From NCBI GenBank assembly GCA_013298715.1, contig JAAFIQ010000026.1:1-42764 (forward strand): a stretch of DNA of 42,764 bases, read 5' to 3'. Below the pieces are notes generated by a model. It ran no database searches and was not told where the DNA came from. It was given only the letters and a program-made list of their open reading frames with translations. Numbering within the stretch: position 1 is the stretch's first letter; the number at the start of each line of letters is the position of its first letter. Below are positions 16,316 to 24,681 of this stretch, in pieces. The stretch comes from Bacteroidota bacterium (GTDB taxonomy: Bacteria > Bacteroidota > Bacteroidia > B-17B0 > Aurantibacillaceae). The position numbers and the translations under genes were made by a program.

Positions 16316-18208
16316 ATGTTTCATATTACAAATTTTAGCGAATACGAAAAAGCTTACAAACAAAGCGTTGAGGAACCAGAAGTTTTTTGGAAAGAAATAG
16401 CCTCTTATTTTCAATGGAATAAACCATTTACTAAAGTGCTTAATTGGAATTTTAATGAACCAAAAATAGAATGGTTTATTGATGGAAAATTAAACATAAC
16501 TGAAAACTGTATTGATAGGCACTTACCAAGTAAAAAAAACGCAATTGCCTTTTATTTTGAGCCTAACGAGGCTAACGGTGTGCGGATTTCTGTTACTTAT
16601 CAAAAACTATATGAAGAGGTTTGTAAATTGGCCAATTGCCTTAAATCAACGGGTGTTGAAAGTGGCGACAGGGTGTGTATTTACTTACCAATGATTCCTG
16701 AAGCGGTTTATGCCATGCTTGCCTGCGCACGGATTGGTGCGGCACATTCTGTTGTATTTGGCGGTTTTAGCGCCCAAGCTTTAAAAGATAGAATTAATGA
16801 TAGCGCTTGTAAAGTTGTTTTAACGAGCGATGGCGCTTATAGAGGAAATAAGCAAATCCCTATGAAAGCCACAGTTGATGAGGCTTTGGTTGATTGCCCA
16901 AGTATTGAAAAAGTATTAGTGTATAAACGCACCAATCAAGCAATAACATTAAAAGCTGGTAGAGATTTAGATTGGGAAACAGAAGTAAATAAACAAGCTG
17001 CTGTTTGTGCGCCAACTTATGTTGATAGTGAGCATCCGTTATTTATTTTATACACCAGTGGTAGCACGGGTAAACCAAAGGGTGTGCTGCATACCACAGG
17101 TGGTTACATGGTGTACACTGCTTACTCGTTTAAAAATGTTTTTCAGTATAACGAAAATGATATTTATTGGTGTACAGCCGATGTGGGTTGGATTACAGGA
17201 CACAGCTATATAACTTACGGACCATTATTAAACGGTGCTACCTCCTTAGTTTTTGAAGGTGTACCTACATACCCAGATGCAGGGCGTTTTTGGAAGATTG
17301 TAGATACATATAACGTAACTCATTTTTATACAGCACCTACTGCTATTCGGGCTTTAGAAGCAGCGGGATTAGATTTTGTAAAACCTTATAACTTATCCTC
17401 TTTAAAAGTTTTAGGAAGCGTTGGAGAGCCTATAAATGAAGAGGCTTGGCATTGGTACAATACCAATATTGGAAAAAACAATTGCCCTATTGTAGATACT
17501 TGGTGGCAAACTGAAACAGGTGGTATTTTAATTTCACCATTGGCTGGTATTACAAAAACAAAACCAAGTTATGCAACCCTACCTTTGCCGGGGGTACAAC
17601 CAATGTTGGTGGATGATAAAGGCAACGAAATTATTGGAAATAATGTGGAAGGTAATTTATGTATTAAATTTCCTTGGCCATCTATTATACGCACAACTTA
17701 TGGCGACCACGAACGTTGCCGCCAAACGTATTTTGCAAGCTACACTAATTTGTATTTTACTGGCGATGGTTGTAAGCGCGATGAAAATGGGTATTATAGA
17801 ATTACAGGTAGGGTAGATGATGTAATTAATGTAAGTGGGCACAGAATTGGAACTGCGGAGGTTGAAAGCGCCATAAATATGCACGAAGCCATTGTAGAAA
17901 GCGCTGTGGTTGGCTACACGCATGATATTAAAGGGCAAGGAATTTATGCCTACTGTATTGTAACTGGTGATTATGCCAACGAAGAAACATTAAAAAAAGA
18001 AATTTTAGAAACAGTTACTAAGCATATTGGCGCTATTGCAAAACCCGATAAAATACAATTAGTAAAAGGTTTACCCAAAACACGCAGCGGGAAAATTATG
18101 CGACGTATATTAAGAAAAGTAGCCGAAAATGATTTTAGTAATTTAGGTGATACCTCCACCTTACTTGATCCAACAGTGGTTGAAGAAATTAAAAAGGGGA
18201 GAGTTTAA
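16316..18208 (+). CDS. acs: Acetyl-coenzyme A synthetase
   Basis: A 630-residue AMP-forming ligase turning acetate, ATP and CoA into acetyl-CoA. Family signatures in order: ACS N-terminal region with EPEVFWKEIASYFQW; phosphate loop YTSGSTGKPKGVLHTTGGY; TWWQTETGG; the hinge block DENGYYRITGRVDDVINVSG then HRIGTAEVESA; and the C-terminal PKTRSGKIMRRILRK with catalytic Lys593, the usual acetylation target. Length is close to the family norm of about 640-650. It starts 5 nt after the truncated TPR gene and is probably co-transcribed with it. Confidence 0.95.
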   Translation: MFHITNFSEYEKAYKQSVEEPEVFWKEIASYFQWNKPFTKVLNWNFNEPKIEWFIDGKLNITENCIDRHLPSKKNAIAFYFEPNEANGVRISVTYQKLYEEVCKLANCLKSTGVESGDRVCIYLPMIPEAVYAMLACARIGAAHSVVFGGFSAQALKDRINDSACKVVLTSDGAYRGNKQIPMKATVDEALVDCPSIEKVLVYKRTNQAITLKAGRDLDWETEVNKQAAVCAPTYVDSEHPLFILYTSGSTGKPKGVLHTTGGYMVYTAYSFKNVFQYNENDIYWCTADVGWITGHSYITYGPLLNGATSLVFEGVPTYPDAGRFWKIVDTYNVTHFYTAPTAIRALEAAGLDFVKPYNLSSLKVLGSVGEPINEEAWHWYNTNIGKNNCPIVDTWWQTETGGILISPLAGITKTKPSYATLPLPGVQPMLVDDKGNEIIGNNVEGNLCIKFPWPSIIRTTYGDHERCRQTYFASYTNLYFTGDGCKRDENGYYRITGRVDDVINVSGHRIGTAEVESAINMHEAIVESAVVGYTHDIKGQGIYAYCIVTGDYANEETLKKEILETVTKHIGAIAKPDKIQLVKGLPKTRSGKIMRRILRKVAENDFSNLGDTSTLLDPTVVEEIKKGRV

Positions 18209-18440
18209 GTTTAGTTAGAAATTGAAGTTTGTAATAAACCTCCATTTTTATATTGATGATTTTTCATTTTGCTAGATATATTTTTCTCAAATTTTGGAGT
18301 AAAATTTTTCAAAAACCGCAAATTGTTTAAAAAATAGTCTAATTTTATAGCTACTTCATCGATGATTTTAGACACTTTAGCTAATTAATCTTTTTTCAAA
18401 TTTTATTTAGCCTAAATTCGATTTAAAATTTGTTAAACCT

Positions 18441-19158
18441 ATGAAAAAAATTATCTTTTTTGGTTTTAATAACTCAAAAACCAACCCGTCTACCCCCCCC
18501 CCGCTTCGGCCTAAAATCTATTGTTAAAATAAGCGCGATGCTGTTATTGGGGAAAAATATAGCGGCTCAAACATCTACTACTTTTACTACAACTAATCTA
18601 AAAGTAACTGATACACTAACAAGTGTAAATATGGATAAAGCAAGCGAAATTGTAGCTTCCGAAACCATTACCGCAAAAGATGATATTGTTGCGGAACAAG
18701 ATATAAGAATAACTGGTGCTTTAACTGTAACTAGCACTGCTACTTTTAAAAGTACCATAAATGCCGACCAAGGCATTAATTTTGGCGGAAACTCCGGTAT
18801 GCGTTTTTTAGGAACTAATTCATCAGGGCATAGCTTTTTACGAATCGGTGAAAACACAAACAACTTATTAGTACCTCCACCTACACCAATTTTCCCCACA
18901 CCAGCAAGCAACTATTGGTGGATGCAAAATTACGGCGGCTATTTAAAAACCTTACAAGAAGTAGAGGCGTTTTATTTAAAAAATAAACATTTACCAGATG
19001 TGCCAAGTGAAAAAGAAGTAAAAGAAAATGGAATTAGTACTGCCGATATGGACGCAACCTTGTTGCAAAAAATAGAAGAGTTGTATTTGCACGTTGTTGA
19101 ACTAAATAAAAAAGTAGAAATGTTGCAAAAAGAAAACCAACAACTAAAAAACAAGTAA
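18441..19158 (+). CDS. Secreted coiled-coil-tailed surface protein, frame broken at a C10 tract
   Basis: The natural start is the ATG at 18441 (MKKIIFFGFNNSKTNPSTPP), but with the ten C residues at 18493-18502 this frame stops after 28 codons. The downstream frame continues to 19158 and encodes a signal-like core (VKISAMLLLGKNIAAQTS) followed by a Thr/Ser/Ala-rich beta region (LKVTDTLTSVNMDKASEIVA; ATFKSTINADQGINFGG). The C-terminus is a helical motif seen at the end of many Bacteroidota surface proteins (HLPDVPSEKEVKENGISTAD, then a Leu/Lys/Glu coiled coil). With nine C the two parts join into one protein of about 238 residues. In-frame internal starts in the present sequence are TTG 18460 and ATG 18538. 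Interpreted as phase-variable, or as a homopolymer sequencing error. Confidence 0.65.
18493..18502 (+). repeat. C10 homopolymer tract
   Basis: Ten consecutive C residues in a very A+T-rich genome, placed in codons 18-21 of the gene starting at 18441. The present count puts the start codon out of frame with the rest of the gene; losing one C, or gaining two, restores it. Such tracts are classic slipped-strand mispairing sites. Confidence 0.9.
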
Positions 19159-19238
19159 ATGAGAAATCACCAACGCCAAATAGTTATTATAACCGAGGTA
19201 TTACTTTTTTTAGCATTCTGTAATGGTTGCAAAAAGTA
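19126..19238 (+). repeat. 113-nt perfect direct repeat, copy 1
   Basis: Identical to 19832-19944. It runs from the last 11 codons of the preceding surface-protein gene, across its stop, through the first 26 or so codons of the lipoprotein gene that starts at 19159. Confidence 0.9.
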
Positions 19239-19683
19239 TTCAGAAAATAATGTTTGGTTTAAAAATCCAAAAAAAATTAATCCTTTTTGTGGGCGTTTAA
19301 GGGAATACAAAGTTAACGGTATTGATAGTTTAAGTTTATTAAATTCTTATTTCGATAAAACAATAAATGTTGTTGCCAAATGGGATACCAAGGTGGCATA
19401 TTTTGTTACTAATAAATTAATAAATAAAGAGAGTATAAGTTTTAATGATGGTGATGGGATTGGAATTGGAGGGTTAAATTTTTCTTTAACTAAAAGAAAT
19501 GATTTAATGAAAATAAATTATTTTCCAGGAATTTATGATGGAAAAATAATCTTTAATAAAAATTTATTCATTAGTTCAGAAACAGAATGGGAAATAATAA
19601 AATTGCCAAAAGCAGGATGCGATTTAAAATTACGTACTACTCTTGGTAATGGGAACAAGTATGAAATATCAATGGGTTATTAA
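19159..19683 (+). CDS. Putative lipoprotein, paralogue 1
   Basis: A 174-residue protein with a lipoprotein-like leader (VLLFLAFCNGC, Cys24) followed by KKY. The rest is a charged, Asn-rich globular domain that I do not recognise. It aligns along its whole length with the 175-residue product at 19865-20392 (shared YKVN.IDSL, W.I/VIKLPK and TTLGNGNKYEI-type stretches). The first ~26 codons are identical in DNA, while the remainder is strongly diverged. It starts directly after the stop of the preceding coiled-coil-tail gene, so the two are probably co-transcribed. Function unknown. Confidence 0.65.
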   Translation: MRNHQRQIVIITEVLLFLAFCNGCKKYSENNVWFKNPKKINPFCGRLREYKVNGIDSLSLLNSYFDKTINVVAKWDTKVAYFVTNKLINKESISFNDGDGIGIGGLNFSLTKRNDLMKINYFPGIYDGKIIFNKNLFISSETEWEIIKLPKAGCDLKLRTTLGNGNKYEISMGY

Positions 19684-19831
19684 AAATTATAACAATTCTA
19701 AAGGCTAAAAATGGATACTAACACAAAATTAAACTTAAACAAAAATGCCCCTCAAAACCAAAAGTATTAAATTAACATATACCAAAAAAGCCGAAAAAGC
19801 CCGAAAAAACTAACAAAGTAGCCAATTTTAC

Positions 19832-19944
19832 CAAAAAGAAAACCAACAACTAAAAAACAAGTAAATGAGAAATCACCAACGCCAAATAGTTATTATAACC
19901 GAGGTATTACTTTTTTTAGCATTCTGTAATGGTTGCAAAAAGTA
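19832..19944 (+). repeat. 113-nt perfect direct repeat, copy 2
   Basis: Identical to 19126-19238, 706 nt downstream. In this copy the first 33 nt are the orphaned last codons and stop of the surface-protein gene, with no upstream gene attached; the remainder is the start of the second lipoprotein gene. This shows that the second lipoprotein arose by, or was renewed through, a local duplication including the gene boundary. Confidence 0.9.
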
Positions 19945-20392
19945 CCCTGAAAATAATTTGTGGTTTAAAAATCCTGAAAAACTTGATTTTTTTTACGGAC
20001 AAATTACCAATTACAAAGTAAACGAAATAGATAGTCTGGCCTTGCTTAACGCATACTACAATCCAACGAATACAGAAATAACCAATGGTGATATTAGAAA
20101 GGGTGTAATTATTAATTCTGATGATCATCAAATGAGACAAATTTTTTTCAAAGATAGTCCAAGTGGATATGGACTCTTTGGATTGAGTTATTCATTTGAT
20201 AAGAAAAAAAAGAACCTAAAGATTAAATGCGATTTGAGTTCTTACAATTCAAAAACGTTTTTTCAAAAAAATATTTTTATTGGTGATGATGTAATATGGA
20301 AAGTAGTTAAATTACCAAAGAAACGAGGAGAATTTAAGATAGAAACGACTTTGGCTAACGGCAATAAATATGAAATAACAATAAATAGGTAA
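19865..20392 (+). CDS. Putative lipoprotein, paralogue 2
   Basis: A 175-residue protein, the local paralogue of the preceding gene. The leader is identical (Cys24 in AFCNGCKKY) and the mature domain is clearly related but diverged (for example WKVVKLPKKRGEFKIETTL against WEIIKLPKAGCDLKLRTTL). Upstream is an orphan copy of the 3' end of the coiled-coil-tail gene, and then 150 nt of A-rich sequence without a gene. The family is unknown to me. The pattern of identical 5' end and diverged body fits either selection for variation or recombination limited to the 5' part. Confidence 0.65.
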   Translation: MRNHQRQIVIITEVLLFLAFCNGCKKYPENNLWFKNPEKLDFFYGQITNYKVNEIDSLALLNAYYNPTNTEITNGDIRKGVIINSDDHQMRQIFFKDSPSGYGLFGLSYSFDKKKKNLKIKCDLSSYNSKTFFQKNIFIGDDVIWKVVKLPKKRGEFKIETTLANGNKYEITINR

Positions 20393-20419
20393 ATATTTTT
20401 AACTTAAAGCAATTTAAAA

Positions 20420-21049
20420 ATGGACAGAAATGTAAAAGTAAGAGGTAGAATTTTTTTTATAACGATAATTATACTAATATGTAAAAACGATATTGCATAC
20501 TCCCAAAATGAATTAGATCATCATAAGAAGTATTGGTATTATCGAAGCAGGTTAACTAATGACTTTATGAAAGTAGGCTTGGGAGATGGGGAAAGTTTGC
20601 AATTTCAACAAAGAGGGAAGGATGCCTCAAGTCATAATGCTGTTAATGCAGTAATGGCATCAGGCGACGCTAGTGCTTATCATGGCTATTATATTGGCGT
20701 ATTAGCAATGGAATACAAGTTATTACAAGCCAATAATCAAAGCACAGATAAAGTTAAGCACGAATTGTTTTGCGCCTTAAATGCTATAAATAGGTTAGAT
20801 TACAAAGCAGAAGGGCTTTGGCAAAGTGGAGCAGAAACATTAAATGGTTTTTTTGTAAGGGATGATTTTCCTAAAGATTTTGTAAAGAATAATTATGACC
20901 ATTTTAATTATTATAATAATGGCACAATAAGCAACAATAATAAGGCTTCTCGGGCTTTCATGTCAAAAATGCAATCTGGAGCGAATTCTAGTATTATGCT
21001 AAATAATAAACAATATGGCATTAATGCTAACAGGGCTTATACAAAGTAA
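20420..21049 (+). CDS. Secreted protein, apparent N-terminal fragment of a larger family
   Basis: A 209-residue protein with an N-terminal signal segment (FFITIIILICKNDIAYSQ). Residues about 35-150 contain YYRSRLTNDFMKVG, DASAYHGYYIGVLAMEYKLL, ELFCALNAINRLDYKAEGLW and NGFFVRDDFPKDF. From memory this pattern forms the N-terminal region of much longer Bacteroidota secreted proteins; that comparison could not be run here. The protein ends after an Asn-rich stretch, and a converging radical SAM gene begins 18 nt later, so the expected remainder is absent. It may be a truncated remnant. It is the last plus-strand gene of the accessory island, 27 nt after the second lipoprotein paralogue. Confidence 0.55.
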   Translation: MDRNVKVRGRIFFITIIILICKNDIAYSQNELDHHKKYWYYRSRLTNDFMKVGLGDGESLQFQQRGKDASSHNAVNAVMASGDASAYHGYYIGVLAMEYKLLQANNQSTDKVKHELFCALNAINRLDYKAEGLWQSGAETLNGFFVRDDFPKDFVKNNYDHFNYYNNGTISNNNKASRAFMSKMQSGANSSIMLNNKQYGINANRAYTK

Positions 21050-21067
21050 TGTTTCTTAAAATAAGGT

Positions 21068-22453
21068 TTAGTTTGTGTACCACTTCGCAAATTCCATTTT
21101 ACTTTGGTAGTAAAATGATTTTAATGTGAGGGCTATTTTTTGTTTGATATTAATTTTCTTGGTGTGCTTGTAAACCTCTATTTGTAGCCATTTTAAAGCT
21201 TGTTCGTAATACTTTCTTGGATACGTTCGCTTAAAATTAATGTCGCGGTCTGTATTGGTTTCAAAATTATAGTTGGTAGTAATTTTAGTTTCAATTTCGT
21301 TAAATAATTCTGTGCCTTTAATTGGGTAAGTTATAGTTGTGGTATAGAAATCAGGGTTGGCATTAATTAAATGTTGTATCGTTTCTTTTATATCGCTTTT
21401 ATTTTCACCCGGGTAGCCAAGCATAATAAATGTACCCGCCTGTATACCATATTTTTTTGCCAACTTAATTTTTTCTTGCGTGTCTACCACATCCACTCTT
21501 CTATCCATGGCATCAATAATTTTTTGAGAACCGCTTTCAGCGCCCACCCAAACTCTATAACAACCACTTTGTTTTAATAACGCAATAACTTCTTCGTTTA
21601 ATCTATCGGCTCTACTAATTATTTCATAGGGTATTATGGCGTTTTGCTCTATAACTTTTTCTGCAAATTCTTTTAACCATTTATGGCTAATGGTGAACAC
21701 GTCATCTACAAACCAAATCATATCGGGGTTGTAATTTGCCTTAATTAATTTTAATTCTTCAACTACTAATTCAGGTTTTCGTCTTCTATATGTTCCGCCA
21801 TAAACTGCACGGCTGCACCACTTGCAGGTGTAGGGGCAACCACGCATGGTGCTTACACTCATCATACTTAAATTGTGGTGTTTTTTCCAAGTGCTTAAAT
21901 ACTGTGTAAAGTCTATTTTTTTTCTGTTAGGAAAAGGCAAGGCATTTATGTCTTTTATTAATGTTCTTTCTGGCGTAAAAAAAGATTTATTTTCTGCATC
22001 TAAAAAGGCTAAACCGTTTATTGAATTTACATCTAAGTTATTTTTAAGTGCTAAAATTAATTCCAACATGGTTTGTTCACCTTCGCCAATCACCAAATAA
22101 TCAGCACCCGTTTTTAAAAAATTATCAGCGTTATGTCTTAGCTCTGGCCCACCTAAAACTATTTTTGTGTGTTTAAGAAGCTCTTCCGTTTTAATAAATT
22201 TAATAAGCTTAATTACATTGAGCTTCGTCATTAAGTTTACATAAATAGCAATTACATCGGGTCTTGTGTCTTGTAAAAGTTTTTTTTGTGCATCAAAGCT
22301 GCTAAAGGTAGAATCGAATAGTTCGTTTTCAATTTTATTTTCTTCTAAAAAAGCTGATATGTAAAGCAAGCCAAGCGGCACATAGGGCTTCATTATTATT
22401 TTTTCTTTTTCATCTTCGTTTAAGAAGTAACTATGTGTTAGTAGAATTTTCAA
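21068..22453 (-). CDS. B12-binding-domain radical SAM protein (1 of 3)
   Basis: A 461-residue protein. Residues 1-150 are a Rossmann-like B12-binding domain (PYVPLGLLYISAFLE; KIVLGGPELRHNADNFLKTG; DYLVIGEGEQTMLELI) without a clear DxHxxG motif. A radical SAM core follows, with the [4Fe-4S] motif MRGCPYTCKWCSRAVYGGTY (CX3CX2C, around residue 205) and MIWFVDDVFTIS, WVGAESGSQKIIDAMDR, GTFIMLGYPGE. Start is TTG at 22453, supported because the resulting KILLTHSYFL matches the ATG-started KLLFTHSYFL of the third-gene paralogue at 24681. It is the last gene of the operon and starts 1 nt after the methyltransferase stop. Such enzymes methylate or rearrange unreactive carbons; the substrate is unknown. 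Confidence 0.88.
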   Translation of the reverse strand: MKILLTHSYFLNEDEKEKIIMKPYVPLGLLYISAFLEENKIENELFDSTFSSFDAQKKLLQDTRPDVIAIYVNLMTKLNVIKLIKFIKTEELLKHTKIVLGGPELRHNADNFLKTGADYLVIGEGEQTMLELILALKNNLDVNSINGLAFLDAENKSFFTPERTLIKDINALPFPNRKKIDFTQYLSTWKKHHNLSMMSVSTMRGCPYTCKWCSRAVYGGTYRRRKPELVVEELKLIKANYNPDMIWFVDDVFTISHKWLKEFAEKVIEQNAIIPYEIISRADRLNEEVIALLKQSGCYRVWVGAESGSQKIIDAMDRRVDVVDTQEKIKLAKKYGIQAGTFIMLGYPGENKSDIKETIQHLINANPDFYTTTITYPIKGTELFNEIETKITTNYNFETNTDRDINFKRTYPRKYYEQALKWLQIEVYKHTKKINIKQKIALTLKSFYYQSKMEFAKWYTN

Positions 22454-22454
22454 T

Positions 22455-23231
22455 TTACTTCTTTCTTAAAAAAATAATGTAGTGGTCGGCTTTATTAGAT
22501 TGGAAGCTAAAGTTAGCAAAAAGTTTTTCTAAAAAATAAAGGCATGAAAGAAGAAATAAACGTGCTTTAAAAAAATAATTGAGATAACTCGGCGGAATGA
22601 AAAGCCCGATGGGTTTTGTGTCTAAAAACTCAAATTCACCTTTAAAAAGTTCCTCAATTTCGCTTGGTGAATAGTAAAAGGTTTTAAATTCTTGATTATC
22701 AATTTTTGCTAGCACACCATCTCTAGTTTGGCGGCGTTTGTAGAGTTTACTTTTTATTTTTTTGAAGTAAAAATTTTCCCAAATGCAATTATTGCCCATA
22801 ATTACAAAGGCAAGCAAAGCCTTGTTACTTGTTTTGTTTTGCAATGATTTGCTTAATGCGCTTATTTCATTTTTACTTAAACAGTTTAATCCACCAAAAT
22901 TTGAAAACACGAGAGTAAAATCAGATTGTGGTAATTCCTCAACGTGTAAACAGTTTAATGCAATAAAATTTTGAGTGAAGTTTTTGTTTTTTTCTTTTGC
23001 TACTTCAATCATTCCTTCAGAAATATCTGTTCCGAAATAGCTGTGCGTATTCTCTAAAAAATAGCGAGCATCTTCGCCGGTTCCGCAGTTCAATTCAAGT
23101 ATTGCTTCTTTATTTGAAAGGTATTTCTTTAAAAAATAATACACACGTTTTCTTTGCATTATGCCAATTGGCGAGTGAGTAAAATGCGCATCATAAGTTG
23201 AAGCATAGGTATCAAAGGCTTGTTGCTGCAT
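22455..23231 (-). CDS. Class I SAM-dependent methyltransferase
   Basis: A 258-residue protein. The SAM-binding motif I is AILELNCGTGEDARYFLE (about residues 39-56), followed by TDISEGMIEVAKEK (motif for the ribose-binding acidic residue) and FTLVFSNFGGLNCLSK. The N-terminus AFDTYASTYDAHFTHSPIG resembles UbiE/BioC-type small-molecule methyltransferases. The C-terminal part has a basic, hydrophobic tract (FFKARLFLLSCLYFLEKLFA) suggesting contact with membrane or a lipid-like substrate, which is only inference. It overlaps the upstream radical SAM gene by 20 nt and is followed by another after 1 nt. Confidence 0.85.
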   Translation of the reverse strand: MQQQAFDTYASTYDAHFTHSPIGIMQRKRVYYFLKKYLSNKEAILELNCGTGEDARYFLENTHSYFGTDISEGMIEVAKEKNKNFTQNFIALNCLHVEELPQSDFTLVFSNFGGLNCLSKNEISALSKSLQNKTSNKALLAFVIMGNNCIWENFYFKKIKSKLYKRRQTRDGVLAKIDNQEFKTFYYSPSEIEELFKGEFEFLDTKPIGLFIPPSYLNYFFKARLFLLSCLYFLEKLFANFSFQSNKADHYIIFLRKK

Positions 23232-24681
23232 CTTTTTCTAGTTTCTTTAGTATGTTTTTTAAAACAATACTTTGGTAGATTGTTTTTGGCAAAGCAAAGA
23301 ATCGTTTTAAAGGAATTTCGTTGTCGATTTTAAATGAGAGTATATTTTTTAATGCAACAATTCCTTGTTCTCTTCTGTAAACGCTGTGCACGTATCGGTG
23401 TAGTTGTTTGTAAAATTGCGGTTGATATGTGTTTTTAAACAACAAGGCTAAATCGTCGCTGTGTGTCCAATTGGTTTTGGTAACTAAATCGGCTTTTACA
23501 TTTTCGTAAAATTTTGTGTGTGGTAGCGGGTAAGAAACAGAAATGCCTATATCGCTTGGTAATGTTGTTTTTACCATGTTTATAGTAGCTTTAATATCGT
23601 CCATTGTCTCACCTAAATAACCAAATTGTAAAAAGTAGGCCGCTTTTATTTTGTGGTGCTTAAGTAACTTTCGAGCATTAACTATTTCTTCAACTTTGGT
23701 ACCTTTATCCATAGCATCTAAAATTTTTTGAGCGCCGCTTTCTGCGCCCATCCAAACTTCATAGCAACCAGATTTTGCTAAATCATCTACATATTTTTCT
23801 TGCACTAATAAATCGGCACGGCTTTGTATTTTGTATTTAATAGTTATTTTTTCTTTAGCAATTTTGCTGGCAAATTCTTCTACCCAACTTCGTTTCAATC
23901 CAAAAATATCGTCTGCAAACCAAACATACTCTGTATTAAATAATTTTTGTACAAGTTTTATTTCTGCAATTACATGCTCTACGCTACGCATATTGTAAGT
24001 GTTACCGTATATTGGCTTTGCGCACCAATTACATTTGTAAGGGCAACCACGTGTTGTGGCTAAGTTAATTGCAAAAAAATTATTGCGCTCGGCCCATTTA
24101 TTTTTATAAGGTATAATGTTTATCAAATCCCATGCTGGTAGAGGCAATTCGTCTAGTGCTTTACTTACGGCTCTAGGGGCTGTTTTTATAAGTTCTTGCT
24201 CTTTAAAATAGGTTAGTCCTTTTATAGTTGTAAAATCAGTTTGTTTTTGTTTTAATGCGTTAACTAATTCCAATAAGGTATACTCACCTTCACCAATTAT
24301 AACAAAGTCTGAAAAATTAGTTAGGTAAAGTTCTGCATTATCTGCCGCATCACTACTTGTAACAATTATTTTGCAGCCATATTTTTTAGCAATTTCCTGC
24401 ATCTTAAATGCTGCTTCGCGCATATTGCTCAAGCACATTTTTGTTAGGTAATTAAAGCCATCATCGTACACCACTAAAATATCGGGTTTGTAGTTTACCA
24501 GTTCTTTTTCAATCTCTAAAGGATTTTCGCAAAACATGGTGTCAAACAAAGCAACCTCATAATTATTTTGGCGTAGTAAACTTGCCGCAAGTATTGTACC
24601 TAAAGGCGGGTAGGGTTGTGCATGATGAATTTGTTTTACATCAAAAGTTAAAAAGTACGAATGTGTAAAAAGCAATTTCAT
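23212..24681 (-). CDS. B12-binding-domain radical SAM protein (2 of 3)
   Basis: A 489-residue protein. B12-type N-domain with AQPYPPLGTILAASLLRQNN and DFVIIGEGEYTLLELVNALK. Cluster motif TTRGCPYKCNWCAKPIYGNT (CX3CX2C, around residue 212), then EYVWFADDIFGLKRSW and YEVWMGAESGAQKILDAMDK. It is a clear paralogue of the 461-residue protein: same N-terminus, same GESG.QKI.DAMD signature and same domain spacing. It starts with ATG in TAATG overlap with the nucleotidyltransferase stop, which implies translational coupling. The C-terminal ~90 residues are basic and likely specific to the substrate. Confidence 0.88.
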   Translation of the reverse strand: MKLLFTHSYFLTFDVKQIHHAQPYPPLGTILAASLLRQNNYEVALFDTMFCENPLEIEKELVNYKPDILVVYDDGFNYLTKMCLSNMREAAFKMQEIAKKYGCKIIVTSSDAADNAELYLTNFSDFVIIGEGEYTLLELVNALKQKQTDFTTIKGLTYFKEQELIKTAPRAVSKALDELPLPAWDLINIIPYKNKWAERNNFFAINLATTRGCPYKCNWCAKPIYGNTYNMRSVEHVIAEIKLVQKLFNTEYVWFADDIFGLKRSWVEEFASKIAKEKITIKYKIQSRADLLVQEKYVDDLAKSGCYEVWMGAESGAQKILDAMDKGTKVEEIVNARKLLKHHKIKAAYFLQFGYLGETMDDIKATINMVKTTLPSDIGISVSYPLPHTKFYENVKADLVTKTNWTHSDDLALLFKNTYQPQFYKQLHRYVHSVYRREQGIVALKNILSFKIDNEIPLKRFFALPKTIYQSIVLKNILKKLEKDAATSL

